DNA from: Variovorax paradoxus
Lineage (GTDB): Bacteria; Pseudomonadota; Gammaproteobacteria; Burkholderiales; Burkholderiaceae_C
Length of the DNA: 64,000 nucleotides
NCBI RefSeq assembly: GCF_018614915.1
Contig: NZ_JAGGNU010000018.1
Coordinates: 62,001 to 126,000 of the forward strand
Direction of reading: 5' to 3'
Part shown: positions 27,661 to 37,470 of the stretch, one piece after another
How positions within the stretch are numbered: position 1 is the stretch's first letter
Layout of the letters: each line of letters starts with the position of its first letter
Made by a program: the position numbers and the translations under genes
The notes under the pieces: generated by a model
The model's input: the letters and a program-made list of their open reading frames with translations, nothing else
Told to the model about the DNA's origin: nothing
The model's database searches: none

Positions 27661-29369
27661 TGAGGATCGTGGCCCGCGAAATCCCTCCGCGCAGCGCCTG
27701 GGCGCTCGAGCAGGCCGGCGTGCATCCCTTGCTGGCGCGGCTTTTCGCCGCGCGCGGCGTGCAAGCCAAGGACGAGCTCGACGACGGCCTCGCCCGCCTG
27801 CTCGCGCCCGGCACCCTGCGCGGCGCGCGCGAGGCTGCGGTGCTGCTGGCCGACGCGATCCGCGACGGCAAGCGCCTGTGCATCGTCGCCGACTACGACT
27901 GCGACGGCGCCACCGCCTGTGCGGTCGCAGTGCGCGGCCTGCGCCTGCTCGGCGCGAAGCAGGTGAGCTACCTGGTGCCCGACCGCGTGATCGACGGCTA
28001 CGGCCTCACGCCGCCGATCGCCGAGCGCGTGGCCGCGAGCGGCGCCGAGCTGCTGATCACGGTGGACAACGGCATCGCCAGCGTCGAGGGCGTGGCCGCC
28101 GCCAAGGCGCGCGGGCTCGCGGTGCTGGTGACCGACCACCACCTGCCCGGCCCTGCCCTGCCCGCGGCCGACGTGCTGGTGAATCCCAACCAGCCGGGCT
28201 GCGAATTCGAGAGCAAGAGCGTCGCCGGCGTCGGCGTGATGTTCTATGTGCTGCTGGCGCTGCGCTCCGAACTGCGGGCGCGCGGGGTGTTCGATCTTGC
28301 AACGCAGCCGAAGCTCGATGCCCTCCTGCCGCTGGTCGCGCTGGGCACCGTGGCCGATGTCGTCAAGCTCGACGCCAACAACCGCCGCCTGGTCGCGCAG
28401 GGCCTGCGCCGCATCCGCGCCGGTGCGATGCCGGCCGGCGTGGCCGCGCTGTTCAAGGCCGCCGGCCGCCAGGCCGCCGCGGCGACCACCTTCGACTTCG
28501 GTTTCGCGCTCGGGCCGCGCATCAATGCCGCCGGGCGCCTGGCCGACATGACGCTCGGCATCGAATGCCTCTTGACCGACGACGCCGGCCGCGCCGACGA
28601 GCTCGCGCGCCTGCTCGACGGCATCAACCGCGAGCGGCGCGACATCGAGGGCGGCATGCGCGAGCAGGCGCTGCTGCTGGCGGAGACGCTGTTCGACGAC
28701 AGCCAGGCGCCGCCGGCGGCCATCAGCGTGTTCGGCGCGGACTTCCATGAGGGCGTGGTCGGCATCGTCGCCTCGCGCCTCAAGGACCGCTTCCACCGGC
28801 CGGCCTTCGTCTTCGCGGCCAGCGGCGCCGACGGCAAGTCGCACGAGCTCAAGGGCTCGGGCCGCTCGATCCCGGGCTTTCATCTGCGCGATGCGCTGGA
28901 CCTCGTGGCCAAGCGCCATCCTGGCGTGCTGCTGCGCTTCGGCGGCCACGCGATGGCGGCGGGCTGCACCGTGGCCGAAGAACACTTCGAGACCTTCGAG
29001 CGCGCCCTGGCGCAGGTGGCGACGGAGTGGCTCGATGCCGCTGCGCTGACGCGCCGCCTCGACACCGACGGGCCGCTGGCACCCGAATACCTGCGCGTCG
29101 ACCTGGTCGACACCTTGCACCGCGAAGTCTGGGGACAGGGCTTCGCGCCACCCACCTTCAGCGAGGAAGTCGAAGTGATCTCCCAGCGCCTGGTCGGCGA
29201 GAAGCATCTCGCGCTCAAGCTCAAGCACCAGGGCAAGCCGGTGGACGGCATCTGGTTCGGCCGCACCGAGCCGCTGCCGCAGAAGGTGGTGCTCGCGTTC
29301 CGGCTCGACGCCGACGAATGGCAGGGCGTGCGACGCGTGCGCTTCCTCGTGGAAGGCGCCGAAGGATAG
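27660..29369 (+). CDS. recJ: Single-stranded-DNA-specific exonuclease RecJ
   Basis: A 569-residue DHH-family nuclease. Motifs run in order: VADYDCDGATA (metal ligands), TVDNGIAS, VTDHHLPG (the DHH motif), ALGTVADVV, and the C-terminal DHHA1 half with KGSGRSIPGFHLRDAL and FGGHAMAAG. RecJ degrades single-stranded DNA 5' to 3' in recombination and repair. ATG 27660 overlaps the stop of the preceding gene. Confidence 0.93.
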   Translation: MRIVAREIPPRSAWALEQAGVHPLLARLFAARGVQAKDELDDGLARLLAPGTLRGAREAAVLLADAIRDGKRLCIVADYDCDGATACAVAVRGLRLLGAKQVSYLVPDRVIDGYGLTPPIAERVAASGAELLITVDNGIASVEGVAAAKARGLAVLVTDHHLPGPALPAADVLVNPNQPGCEFESKSVAGVGVMFYVLLALRSELRARGVFDLATQPKLDALLPLVALGTVADVVKLDANNRRLVAQGLRRIRAGAMPAGVAALFKAAGRQAAAATTFDFGFALGPRINAAGRLADMTLGIECLLTDDAGRADELARLLDGINRERRDIEGGMREQALLLAETLFDDSQAPPAAISVFGADFHEGVVGIVASRLKDRFHRPAFVFAASGADGKSHELKGSGRSIPGFHLRDALDLVAKRHPGVLLRFGGHAMAAGCTVAEEHFETFERALAQVATEWLDAAALTRRLDTDGPLAPEYLRVDLVDTLHREVWGQGFAPPTFSEEVEVISQRLVGEKHLALKLKHQGKPVDGIWFGRTEPLPQKVVLAFRLDADEWQGVRRVRFLVEGAEG

Positions 29370-29371
29370 GA

Positions 29372-30250
29372 ATGCAGGCCGAACCCACCGATGCGCCGGT
29401 CCCGATCCGGCCCGCCGCCACCGTGCTCATCTGCCGCGACAGTGCCGCCGGACCCCAGGTCCTCATGATCCAGCGTCATGCGTCGTCGGACGTGCATGGC
29501 GGCTCCTTCGTCTTTCCGGGCGGCAAGGTGGATGCGGCCGACGCCCGGCTTGATGCAGCCGCGCACCTGGACCAGCCGGCAGAGCGCCTGCACGCGCAGC
29601 TGTGCGAAGAGGACATCGACGTTGCGACAGCCGCTGCCATCCACGTCGGCGCGGTGCGCGAGGTCTTCGAGGAATGCGGCCTGCTGTTCGCGCACGAGGC
29701 CGGCGGCAGTGGCCTTCGGCAAGCGGCCGCGCTGGCAGCGGACGGCGTCGCCTTCAACGAGATGCTCGGCCGCCTCGGCCTGCGGCTGGACACGCGCGCG
29801 CTGCGGCCGTGGTCGCGCTGGGTCACGCCGCTGCTCGCGCTGTCTTCGCCGGGCAAGCGCTTCGATACGCGCTTCTTCATCGCGAAGGCGCCGGTCGGTC
29901 AAGACGCGCAGCACGACGCGCACGAAGCAGTGCACAGCGCCTGGCTGCGGCCGCGCGCAGCGCTCGAAAGCTACTGGCGCGGCGACATCGTTCTGGCGGC
30001 GCCGCAGATCATGAGCCTGGCGCACCTGGGCCGCTACGACAGCGTCGATGCGATGCTGGCCGAAGCCGCGAGCCGACCACCCTGCGTCGTGCGGCCGCAC
30101 AACTTCGAGTTCGAGGACACGCGCGCCACCGCCTACCCCGGCGACGAGCGCCATCCGGAACGCATGCGCGTCATGCCCGGGCCGCTGCGCCTGGTGCTGC
30201 GCGGCAAGCGGCTCGAACCGCCGGGCGGCTTCGACGAACTCTGGCGCTGA
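29372..30250 (+). CDS. NUDIX hydrolase (NUDT19-like)
   Basis: A 292-residue Nudix protein. The box is split: GGSFVFPGGKVDAAD is followed by a long insert and then VGAVREVFEECGLLF, which carries the metal-binding glutamates. The insert within the box is typical of the NUDT7/NUDT19-like CoA-diphosphatase group. Substrate is not proven. It starts two bases after recJ with GAAGGAT as ribosome site. Confidence 0.8.
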   Translation: MQAEPTDAPVPIRPAATVLICRDSAAGPQVLMIQRHASSDVHGGSFVFPGGKVDAADARLDAAAHLDQPAERLHAQLCEEDIDVATAAAIHVGAVREVFEECGLLFAHEAGGSGLRQAAALAADGVAFNEMLGRLGLRLDTRALRPWSRWVTPLLALSSPGKRFDTRFFIAKAPVGQDAQHDAHEAVHSAWLRPRAALESYWRGDIVLAAPQIMSLAHLGRYDSVDAMLAEAASRPPCVVRPHNFEFEDTRATAYPGDERHPERMRVMPGPLRLVLRGKRLEPPGGFDELWR

Positions 30251-30260
30251 GAATCGGGGC

Positions 30261-30866
30261 ATGGAAATTCTCACGCTGACGGCGCTGATCCTCTTCGGCG
30301 CCTACCTGATCAAGAGCAGAGACCAGAAGCGCCGCGTCGCGCTCCTGGCCGGCCACCTCGGCAACTACCAGATCGAACACCTGATGGAGAAGCTGACCGA
30401 GGGCTATCTGCGCTGTCTCGGCGAGGACGACCTTGAGCGCCGCGAGCAGATCTGGAACCTGCTCGCCACGAGCGAGCAGACGCTCGCGAGCCAGTTCTCG
30501 CGCTTTGCCGCGGAGTTCTCCAAGGTCGGCGAGGCCGATGCGCGCGTCTCCAGGTTTCCGATCGCATTGCCCTTCGCGCAGGCGCTGTTCCCGGGCGGCA
30601 GCTTCGACATGCGCGAGGCGCTGGCCATCCACGCGCGCGGCATCGCCGATGCGGCCGCGAACGTGCAGCAGCGAACGCCCAGGGACAAGGCCTACATGAT
30701 GTCGGCCGAGCTGTTCCTCATGCAGCACACCTGCCATTGGTTCTGCCGGTCGAAGGCGGTCGCCTCGGCGCGGCTGCTGGCGCGCCACAAGACCTCGTAT
30801 GCGCAGGTGCTCGACGCGGTGTCGCCGGCGACGCGCCGTGCCTACGGTGGCCTGGTGGGCGACTGA
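30261..30866 (+). CDS. Hypothetical protein with N-terminal membrane anchor
   Basis: A 201-residue protein with one short N-terminal membrane segment (MEILTLTALILFGAYLIKSR) and a helical cytoplasmic remainder. It begins 10 bp after the Nudix gene and ends 10 bp before the convergent gene at 30877, so it is the last member of the recJ unit. No known domain was recognised. Confidence 0.6.
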   Translation: MEILTLTALILFGAYLIKSRDQKRRVALLAGHLGNYQIEHLMEKLTEGYLRCLGEDDLERREQIWNLLATSEQTLASQFSRFAAEFSKVGEADARVSRFPIALPFAQALFPGGSFDMREALAIHARGIADAAANVQQRTPRDKAYMMSAELFLMQHTCHWFCRSKAVASARLLARHKTSYAQVLDAVSPATRRAYGGLVGD

Positions 30867-30876
30867 GGCTGCCGAT

Positions 30877-31545
30877 CTAAGGGCCGAACTCGTGATTCAG
30901 GCCGACCGACACGCTGTGCACCCCGGCAGGACCGGTGCGCGCCGCGCTGAGGTCGATGCTGATCAGGGGCGTCAGGCTGAAACGTGCGCCGACGCGCGAG
31001 GTCCAGAGGCCGAAGGCGCGATGGCGTTCGGCGATCAGCGTCACGGTGTCGTTCAGTGCCCATTCGCCGGCCAGTCCGCCGCGGCCGCTGCGCGCGCCGG
31101 TGCCGGGCGCCCAGTCCGCGCCCAGGTTCGCATGCATCTGCAGGCTGTCAGTCGGGCGCCAGGTCACCGGGACGACGAACTGCCCGCCGGCCCGGCCGCC
31201 GCGACGCGGCAGCTCGAAGGTCGCGCCCATCGACAGGGCGGCGCTCCAGCGCGCATCGGCCGCCTGGCCCAGAAAGGTCCATTTGAGCTGAGGTCCTAGC
31301 ACGTGCAGGCGATCCCCCGCCATGTCGATGCGCTCGATGTTGAGCCCCAGCTCGACCGGCCCGACGCGGCAGGCCGGTCCGAGGTGCCACAGCGTGGTCT
31401 GCTCGCTGCGCACGCGCGTGCCCCACAACTCGTACTGGCACCGGCCCGGATCGAGCATGCCCGCATCGTCGACGTCGAAATGCCCGCCGGCCTGCGCGGA
31501 AGCTGCGGCCAGCCAGAGCGCGGGCCATGCAATGCGTCGGATCAT
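30877..31545 (-). CDS. Exported hypothetical protein, probable outer-membrane beta-barrel
   Basis: A 222-residue protein with a signal peptide (cleavage near ASAQA) and alternating hydrophobic residues in many short strands, for example WSAALSMGATFELP and VHSVSVGLNHEFGP, with a terminal aromatic as in outer-membrane barrels. Two cysteines at the N-terminal part (RCQYELW, PACRVG) could pair. No family recognised. It lies 40 bp beyond the stop of the response-regulator gene on the same strand. Confidence 0.6.
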   Translation of the reverse strand: MIRRIAWPALWLAAASAQAGGHFDVDDAGMLDPGRCQYELWGTRVRSEQTTLWHLGPACRVGPVELGLNIERIDMAGDRLHVLGPQLKWTFLGQAADARWSAALSMGATFELPRRGGRAGGQFVVPVTWRPTDSLQMHANLGADWAPGTGARSGRGGLAGEWALNDTVTLIAERHRAFGLWTSRVGARFSLTPLISIDLSAARTGPAGVHSVSVGLNHEFGP

Positions 31546-31585
31546 GGCCGCGCATTCTAGGAGCGGCCGATGTCAGCTCATCAGC

Positions 31586-32611
31586 TCATATCTCGAACTG
31601 GGGCTGCAGCTCGCGGATGCGCTTCATTGCCACGCCGGCGGCCGCGGTGCGCGTCTCGACGCCGAGCTTGACGTACACGCGCTCCAGGTGCTTCTTGGCG
31701 GTGGCCGGGCTCGCGCCGAGGATCTCGCCGATGTCCTTGTTGGTCTTGCCCTTGACCACCCAGTACAGCACCTCGGCCTCGCGCGCGGTGAGCTTCAGGC
31801 AGAGGCTCATGGCCTCGATCACCGCGGTGCCGGAAACCTCGCGCATGATGATCAGCCAGTCGTCGCCATCCTCGTCGTGGCCGGTCTGCTGGTGCAGCCG
31901 CAGGTTGAGGCTGGCGGCGCCCTGCGCGATCGTGAGCACGGGCGGCTCGATCTGGCGCGCTTGCGCATCGGGCAGGTGCTGGCGCAGCCAATCGAGCACC
32001 GCCGGCGGCGTGGCCGGCGCTGCCGTGGCGCAGTAGCGCTGCAGCAGGTCGCGCGCCAGCGCGGTCTGCCAGACGAGCTTGCCCTCGGGGAAGCGCACCG
32101 TGAAGCTCGCATAGCCGAAGGCGTCGAGCGCATTGCGCGCCTGGCCGGCTTGCTGCGCCGCCTGCCGCGCGGCGCGCGCGCCCTGCAGGTGCACGTTCAT
32201 GCGCGCCAGCACTTCCTTCGGCTTGATCGGCTTGGTGACGTAGTCGACACCCCCGGCCTCCAGCGCGGCGACCAGGTGCTCGGTCTCGGTGAGACCGGTC
32301 ATGAACACGATCGGGATGTGGGCGGTCGCGGCATCCGCCTTGAGCCGGCGCGCAACCTCGAAGCCGTCGATGCCCGGCATCATCGCGTCGAGCAGCACGA
32401 TGTCGGGGCGCGCCTGCGTGGCGCGCTGCAGCGCCTGCTCGCCGCTGGTCGCGACCAGCACTGCGTAGCCGGATTCGTCCAGCGCATCGTGCAGCACGGC
32501 GAGGTTGTCGGGCACGTCGTCGACGATCAGCACCAGGTCGCCCGTGCCCGCGTGCTCGCGCAGGCTGCGCACGAGGGGCGGTGTGCCTGCCATGTCGCCG
32601 GTCGTCGTCAT
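31586..32611 (-). CDS. LuxR-type response regulator paired with the NCS1-kinase
   Basis: A 341-residue response regulator. An N-terminal receiver (VLIVDDVPDNLAVLHDAL, phosphorylation Asp in VLLDAMMPGIDG, Lys in VTKPIKP) is followed by a linker of about 120 residues of unknown fold and a C-terminal LuxR/NarL HTH (LTAREAEVLYWVVKGKTNKD, then ILGASPATAKKHLERVYVKL). Its ATG overlaps the stop of the transporter-kinase (ATGA), which makes the kinase its likely partner. The divergent urease promoter region is the obvious candidate target; that is inference. Confidence 0.88.
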   Translation of the reverse strand: MTTTGDMAGTPPLVRSLREHAGTGDLVLIVDDVPDNLAVLHDALDESGYAVLVATSGEQALQRATQARPDIVLLDAMMPGIDGFEVARRLKADAATAHIPIVFMTGLTETEHLVAALEAGGVDYVTKPIKPKEVLARMNVHLQGARAARQAAQQAGQARNALDAFGYASFTVRFPEGKLVWQTALARDLLQRYCATAAPATPPAVLDWLRQHLPDAQARQIEPPVLTIAQGAASLNLRLHQQTGHDEDGDDWLIIMREVSGTAVIEAMSLCLKLTAREAEVLYWVVKGKTNKDIGEILGASPATAKKHLERVYVKLGVETRTAAAGVAMKRIRELQPQFEI

Positions 32612-35600
32612 GGCACCCCGGTCGCGGCGACCAGGGCGCGGCTCATCGCCTCGAACTGGAATTGGCGCGCCAGCGTGCGCTGCGCCGCTGTCCAGCCCGC
32701 GCATTCGGGCTGGGCCGCATCGATGGCGTCGAGCTGGTTCATGATGCCGCGGAAGTAGCCGAGGCCGACGGCCTCTTCGAGCGCGCGCAGGCTCGCCACA
32801 TCGGGCAGCACGGCCGCGGGCTGCGCGGGCACCGGCGGCGGCGGCGCGCGGTCGGTCCAGCGCAGCGCGAGCCGCCGTTCGAGCCAGTCGAGCAGCTCGC
32901 TGTGGCGCACCGGCTTGACGAAGAAATCCTCGGGCGCGATGCCGACGTCGTTGTCCAGCCGCTTGTCGAAGGCATTGGCCGAGACGATCGCGACCGACGC
33001 ATCGCCGAGCCCGAGCGCGCGCGCGCGCGCGCGGCGGATGGTCTCCCAGCCGTCGATGCCCGGCATCGCGAGGTCGACGAACATCGCGTCGGGCTGCCAG
33101 CCGGCCGCGATCAGGTCGAGCGCATCGTGTCCGCTGGCCGCCGTGCGCAGCTCGAAGCCCAGGGGCGCGAGCACCTGCACGAGCAGCTCGCGGTCGGCCT
33201 CCTCGTTGTCGACCACCAGCAGGCGCCGGCGCGGGCCTTCGTAGCCGCGCCGCAGCCGAGGCGCGGCCGCGGCCGTGCGCCGGACGCCGCCGGCCGGCGC
33301 TTCGTGCACCCGCGGCAGGAACAGCCGCACGCGGAACACCGAGCCGGCGCCGGGCGTGCTCTGCACGTTCATCTCGCCGCCCATCAGGTCGATCAGCATC
33401 TTCGCGATGGTCAGGCCCAGGCCGGCGCCGGGCGCGGACGGGCCCGCGGTCGTGCCGCGCGCAAAGGGCTCGAAGATGCGGCTCAGCTCCTCGGCCGACA
33501 TGCCGGGGCCGGTGTCCTCGACCTCGATGGCCGCGAACTCGCGCGCATAGCGCAGGCGCAGCGTGATCTGCCCGCTCGCGGTGAACTTGATCGCGTTGCC
33601 CAGCAGGTTGATGAGGATCTGCCGCACGCGCCGCTCATCCGCGCGCACCAGCTCGGGCAGCTCGCCGGCGGGCTCGAAGCGGAAGGCCAGGCCTTTCTCG
33701 GCGGCCTCCAGCTCGAACATGTCGGCCAGCTCGCTCATCAGTTCGGCGAACTGCATCGGCCTTGCGTTGAGCGTGAGCTTGCCGGCCTCGATGTGCGCGA
33801 TGTCGAGCGTGCCCTCGATCAGCGACAGCAGGTGCTCGCCGCCGCGCTTGATGACTGCCACCGCCTGCTGCCGGTGCGGCGGCACGGCCGCATCCTCGCC
33901 CATCAGCTGCGCATAGCCCAGGATGCTGTTGAGCGGCGTGCGCAGCTCGTGGCTGATGGCGCTGATGTAGCGGCTCTTGGCCTGGTTGGCCTGGTCCGCC
34001 TGCTCGCGGGCCTGCTCGGCCGTCTGCTTGGCGGCCTGCAAGGCGCGGTCGGTCTCGCGGTGCAACTCGATCTCGCGCACCAGCAGGTGCGTTTGGCGAT
34101 TCGACTCCTCCTGCGCCACCTTGCGGCTCTGGTGTGCGAGCACCAGCCACCAGGCGACGATGCCGGCGATCAAGAGCAGCGCCATGTAGGCCTTGAGGAA
34201 GCCCGAGCGCAGGGACGCTGGCTGCGCGGCTTCGGCCAGCGCCGCTTCGCCCAGGCCGCGCAGCTCCTGCTGATAGAGCACGCCGAAGACGGCCGCCAGC
34301 AGCGGCACCACGATCAGCATCAGGAGCAGGAAATGGCCGAGCCCGGTGTCGAGGTAGGGCCAGACGCGGCGCGGCAGCAGCCAGCGCAGCGCGCCCGACC
34401 ATTGCGCCGAAAGGCTCGCCTGCGGCTTGCACAGGTCGCCGCAGCGCGCGTCGAGCGTGCAGCACAGCGAGCAGATGGCGCCCTGGTAGGCGGGGCAGTG
34501 CGCCATGTCGGGGCCTTCGTACTCGCGTTCGCAGATCACGCAGCGCTGGGTGCTGAGACGGCGGTAGCTGCCGGCCTCCGATTCGACGCGCGCCCAGCGC
34601 ACCGCCGAGCGGCCCGCCGCCGGGGCGAAGGGCGCCGAGCCGCAATCGTCGGACACCCGCGCGATGTAGTACCGGCCCTTCGTGGCCCAGGCGATCAGCG
34701 GCGCCGCCACGAAAGCGGTGCCCAGCGCGATCAGCGCCGAGAAGGCCTGCGCCATCGGCCCGAACACGCCGAGGTGCGCGGTGATCGACAGCGCCGAGGC
34801 CAGCGCCATCGCGCCGACGCCGACCGGGTTGATATCCCACAGGTGCGCGCGCTTGAACTCGATGCCCGGCGGCGAGAGGCCCAGGGGCTTGTTGACGACG
34901 AGGTCGGCCACCACCGCCATCATCCAGGCGATCGCGATGTTGGCGTAGAGGCCGAGCACGTCGCCCAGCGCCTCGAACACGTTCATCTCCATCAGCATGA
35001 AGGCGATCAGCGCGTTGAACACCACCCACACCACGCGGCCCGGGTGGCTGTGCGTCACGCGCGAGAAGAAGTTGCTCCAGGCCAGCGAGCCCGCATAGGC
35101 GTTGGTGACGTTGATCTTGAGCTGCGAGATGACCACGAACAGCGCCGTCGCCGCGACGGCCCAGCCGTAGTTCGGAAACACGTACTCGTAGGCGGCCAGG
35201 TACATCTGGTTCGGGTCGACCGCGCGTTCGGGCGGCACCATGTGCCCGATGGCGAGGTAGGCGAGCAGCGCGCCGCCCAGCATCTTGAGCACGCCCAGCA
35301 CCACCCAGCCCGGCCCGCCCGCGAGCACCCCGGCCCACCAGCGGCCGCGGTTGGCGGCGGTGCGGACCGGCATGAAGCGCAGGTAGTCGGCCTGCTCGCC
35401 CATCTGCGTGATCAGCGCGATGCCGACGGTGAGCGCGGCACCGAACAGGTGCAGATCAAAACCGATGGCACCGGGCTTGACGCCGTTGTAGTGCACGATG
35501 CCTTCGAACGCACCAGGATCGCGCACCAGCACATAGCCGAAGGGCACCACCAGCATCAACAGCCAGATCGGCTGGGTCCAGACCTGCAGCCGGCTGATGG

Positions 35601-36144
35601 CCGAGATGCCGTGCGTGACCAGCGGAATCACCACCAACGCGCAGACTAGGTAGCCCCACTTCACCGGGATGCCAAGGGCCAGTTCGAGCGCATAGGCCAT
35701 CACCGCCGCCTCGAGCGCGAAGAAGATGAAGGTGAAGCTGGCGTAGATCAGCGAGGTCAGCGTGGAGCCGATGTAGCCGAAGCCGGCGCCCCGCGTGAGC
35801 AGGTCCATGTCGACGCCGTAGCGCGCCGCGCAGACGCTGATCGGCAGGCCGGCCAGGAAGATGATGAGCCCGGTGACCAGGATCGCCCAGGCCGCGTTGA
35901 CGAAGCCGTACTGCACCAGCAGCGTGGCGCCCACCGCCTCGAGGATCAGGAAGGACGCCGCGCCGCCGAAGGCCGTGCTCGCCACGCGCCATTCGGACAT
36001 GCGGCGAAAGCGCTGCGGCGTGTAGCGCAGGGCATAGTCTTCGAGCGTCTCGCTCGCCACCCAGCTGTTGTAGTCGCGCCTGACCTTGACGATGCGCTGG
36101 GGCGCTTCGTCGCTGGGGGGCGGGGGAACGGCGGTAGAGTCCAC
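32608..36144 (-). CDS. NCS1-type transporter fused to hybrid sensor histidine kinase
   Basis: A 1178-residue multidomain protein. About residues 25-485 form a 12-segment NCS1 nucleobase/cation-symporter-like transporter ([37 protein letters not shown]). Residues about 530-571 hold eight cysteines in CX2CX11CX7CX2CCX5CX3C, a likely metal site. Two more membrane segments (about 600-623, 650-671) precede HisKA ([14 protein letters not shown], near 733), HATPase ([26 protein letters not shown]) and a receiver ([12 protein letters not shown]) at about 977-1088, then a helical tail. The start is GTG with no clear ribosome site. The layout recalls CbrA-like transporter-kinases, but with an NCS1 module, so the ligand may be a purine, hydantoin or related nitrogen compound. 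Divergent from ureA. Confidence 0.88.
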   Translation of the reverse strand: MDSTAVPPPPSDEAPQRIVKVRRDYNSWVASETLEDYALRYTPQRFRRMSEWRVASTAFGGAASFLILEAVGATLLVQYGFVNAAWAILVTGLIIFLAGLPISVCAARYGVDMDLLTRGAGFGYIGSTLTSLIYASFTFIFFALEAAVMAYALELALGIPVKWGYLVCALVVIPLVTHGISAISRLQVWTQPIWLLMLVVPFGYVLVRDPGAFEGIVHYNGVKPGAIGFDLHLFGAALTVGIALITQMGEQADYLRFMPVRTAANRGRWWAGVLAGGPGWVVLGVLKMLGGALLAYLAIGHMVPPERAVDPNQMYLAAYEYVFPNYGWAVAATALFVVISQLKINVTNAYAGSLAWSNFFSRVTHSHPGRVVWVVFNALIAFMLMEMNVFEALGDVLGLYANIAIAWMMAVVADLVVNKPLGLSPPGIEFKRAHLWDINPVGVGAMALASALSITAHLGVFGPMAQAFSALIALGTAFVAAPLIAWATKGRYYIARVSDDCGSAPFAPAAGRSAVRWARVESEAGSYRRLSTQRCVICEREYEGPDMAHCPAYQGAICSLCCTLDARCGDLCKPQASLSAQWSGALRWLLPRRVWPYLDTGLGHFLLLMLIVVPLLAAVFGVLYQQELRGLGEAALAEAAQPASLRSGFLKAYMALLLIAGIVAWWLVLAHQSRKVAQEESNRQTHLLVREIELHRETDRALQAAKQTAEQAREQADQANQAKSRYISAISHELRTPLNSILGYAQLMGEDAAVPPHRQQAVAVIKRGGEHLLSLIEGTLDIAHIEAGKLTLNARPMQFAELMSELADMFELEAAEKGLAFRFEPAGELPELVRADERRVRQILINLLGNAIKFTASGQITLRLRYAREFAAIEVEDTGPGMSAEELSRIFEPFARGTTAGPSAPGAGLGLTIAKMLIDLMGGEMNVQSTPGAGSVFRVRLFLPRVHEAPAGGVRRTAAAAPRLRRGYEGPRRRLLVVDNEEADRELLVQVLAPLGFELRTAASGHDALDLIAAGWQPDAMFVDLAMPGIDGWETIRRARARALGLGDASVAIVSANAFDKRLDNDVGIAPEDFFVKPVRHSELLDWLERRLALRWTDRAPPPPVPAQPAAVLPDVASLRALEEAVGLGYFRGIMNQLDAIDAAQPECAGWTAAQRTLARQFQFEAMSRALVAATGVP
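33015..33033. repeat. (GC)9 dinucleotide tract in the kinase receiver domain
   Basis: Nineteen bases of uninterrupted alternating GC within the coding region for RRARARALG of the receiver domain. Gain or loss of one unit would shift the frame and truncate the kinase inside the receiver. Confidence 0.7.
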
Positions 36145-36154
36145 GGGTTCAAAG

Positions 36155-36186
36155 TGCAGCTTTCATGCCACGGCACGAGTGTTGCA
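36155..36186. promoter_or_regulatory. Dyad and sigma-54-like elements between kinase and ureA
   Basis: A 32-bp imperfect dyad centred at 36170/36171 fills most of the 54-bp divergent region; 11 of 15 positions of the arms match (GGCACGAGTGTTGCA versus GGCATGAAAGCTGCA). Each arm also matches the sigma-54 -24/-12 pattern: GGCACG-N4-TTGCA toward ureA and TGGCATG-N4-CTGCA toward the kinase, each with the required ten bases between GG and GC. The predicted start sites would fall at about 36197 (ureA ATG is 36199) and 36144 (the kinase GTG itself), so both messages would be nearly leaderless. Alternatively the dyad is the response regulator's operator. Confidence 0.45.
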
Positions 36187-36198
36187 ACATCGCCCCCC

Positions 36199-36501
36199 AT
36201 GGAACTGACACCGCGAGAAAAAGACAAGTTGCTGATCTTCACGGCCGCCCTGCTGGCCGAACGGCGCCGGGCACGCGGCCTGAAGCTCAACTACCCAGAG
36301 GCCGTGGCGCTGATCTCGGCCGCCGTCATGGAAGGCGCCCGCGACGGCAAGAGCGTGGCCGCGCTGATGAGCGAGGGCCGCAGCGTCCTGTCGCGCGCCG
36401 ACGTGATGGACGGGGTGGCAGAGATGATTCCGGACATCCAGGTCGAGGCCACGTTCCCGGACGGCACCAAGCTGGTCACGGTGCACCAGCCCATCGCATG
36501 A
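36199..36501 (+). CDS. ureA: Urease subunit gamma
   Basis: A 100-residue urease gamma subunit with the standard sequence [20 protein letters not shown], then [14 protein letters not shown] and the C-terminal [18 protein letters not shown]. It forms the urease trimer unit with UreB and UreC, hydrolysing urea to ammonia and carbamate in the cytoplasm. No ribosome site precedes the ATG. It is the first gene of the operon and divergent from the transporter-kinase by 54 bp; ureD, often found just before ureA, is absent. Confidence 0.95.
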   Translation: MELTPREKDKLLIFTAALLAERRRARGLKLNYPEAVALISAAVMEGARDGKSVAALMSEGRSVLSRADVMDGVAEMIPDIQVEATFPDGTKLVTVHQPIA

Positions 36502-36527
36502 AGCACACCCCCAAGGACTCAACGACC

Positions 36528-37133
36528 ATGCGCTTTCTTCGTACCGCCCCGACCCTTGCCGCCGTTCTGCTCGCCGCCCTGCCGCTGGCCGCGGCGGCCC
36601 ACACAGGCGCCGACGCCGGCATGCACCACGGCTTCGCGGCCGGCTTTCTGCATCCGCTGACCGGGCTCGATCACCTGGCTGCCATGGTTGCGGTCGGCCT
36701 CTGGAGCGCGCTCACCGCGCGCCGCGCCTGGCCCGATCTTCTGTGGGCGCCGCTCGGTTTCGCCGCCATGCTGCTGGCCGGCGCGCTGGCCGGGCTGGCG
36801 GGCGTGCAACTGCCTGCCGTGGAGCCGATGATCGCGGCCTCGCTGCTGGTGCTGGGCCTGCTGGTCCTCACGCAGCGCCGCCTGCCGGCGCTCGCGGCGG
36901 CCGCGCTGGTCGGCGGGTTCGCCGTCTTCCATGGCGGCGCGCACGGCCAGGAATTGGCCGGCGAATCCGGTGCCGCGCTCACGCTGGCCGGCATGCTCGC
37001 CGCCACCGTACTGCTGCATGCGGCCGGCATCGTGGTCGGCTGGTCGCTGCGCCATGCCAACCGCTGGCTGCCGCGCGCGGCGGGCGCCGCAGTCGCGATC
37101 TTCGGTGCCGTCCTGCTCGGCAGCCTCGCATGA
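36528..37133 (+). CDS. ureJ: HupE/UreJ-family membrane protein
   Basis: A 201-residue protein with a cleavable-looking first hydrophobic segment, the HupE/UreJ signature [21 protein letters not shown] (H and D positions proposed to bind metal) and six or so membrane segments. UreJ/HupE proteins are secondary nickel transporters, supplying the urease metal. ATG 36528 follows AAGGA; the in-frame ATG at 36498 that overlaps the ureA stop (ATGA) is an alternative. The stop overlaps ureB by ATGA. Confidence 0.88.
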   Translation: MRFLRTAPTLAAVLLAALPLAAAAHTGADAGMHHGFAAGFLHPLTGLDHLAAMVAVGLWSALTARRAWPDLLWAPLGFAAMLLAGALAGLAGVQLPAVEPMIAASLLVLGLLVLTQRRLPALAAAALVGGFAVFHGGAHGQELAGESGAALTLAGMLAATVLLHAAGIVVGWSLRHANRWLPRAAGAAVAIFGAVLLGSLA

Positions 37134-37435
37134 CGCCCGGCGAACTCATCACGGACGAGGGCGACCACGTCCTCAACCCCGGCCGCCGCGCGATCACGCT
37201 GGTGGTGCAGAACACGGCCGACCGGCCGATCCAGGTCGGCTCGCACTACCACTTCGCCGAGACCAACGGCGCCCTGGGCTTCGACCGCGAGGCCGCGCGC
37301 GGCATGCGCCTGAACATCGCCTCGGGCACCGCGGTGCGCTTCGAGCCGGGGCAGCAGCGCACGGTCGAGCTGGTCGATTTCTCCGGGGATCGCGTGGTCT
37401 ACGGCTTCCGCGGCCTCATTCAAGGAAAACTCTAA
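37130..37435 (+). CDS. ureB: Urease subunit beta
   Basis: A 101-residue urease beta subunit: [20 protein letters not shown], then [20 protein letters not shown] and [19 protein letters not shown]. It is coupled to the preceding HupE/UreJ gene by an ATGA overlap. A 131-bp spacer with hairpin repeats separates it from ureC, unusually long for this otherwise compact operon. Confidence 0.95.
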   Translation: MTPGELITDEGDHVLNPGRRAITLVVQNTADRPIQVGSHYHFAETNGALGFDREAARGMRLNIASGTAVRFEPGQQRTVELVDFSGDRVVYGFRGLIQGKL

Positions 37436-37470
37436 GATGAAGCAACAAGTCCTTCGGTTGAATGTTCGGG

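Noticed and set aside
27297..29228. 643-codon minus-strand open frame opposite recJ
   Set aside because: RecJ on the plus strand has every DHH motif; the opposite frame has no recognisable sequence.
32581..35649. 1022-codon open frame on the plus strand opposite the transporter-kinase
   Set aside because: It is fully antisense to a protein with recognisable transporter, kinase and receiver motifs; its translation is His/Arg/Gln-rich low-complexity sequence typical of GC-rich shadow frames.
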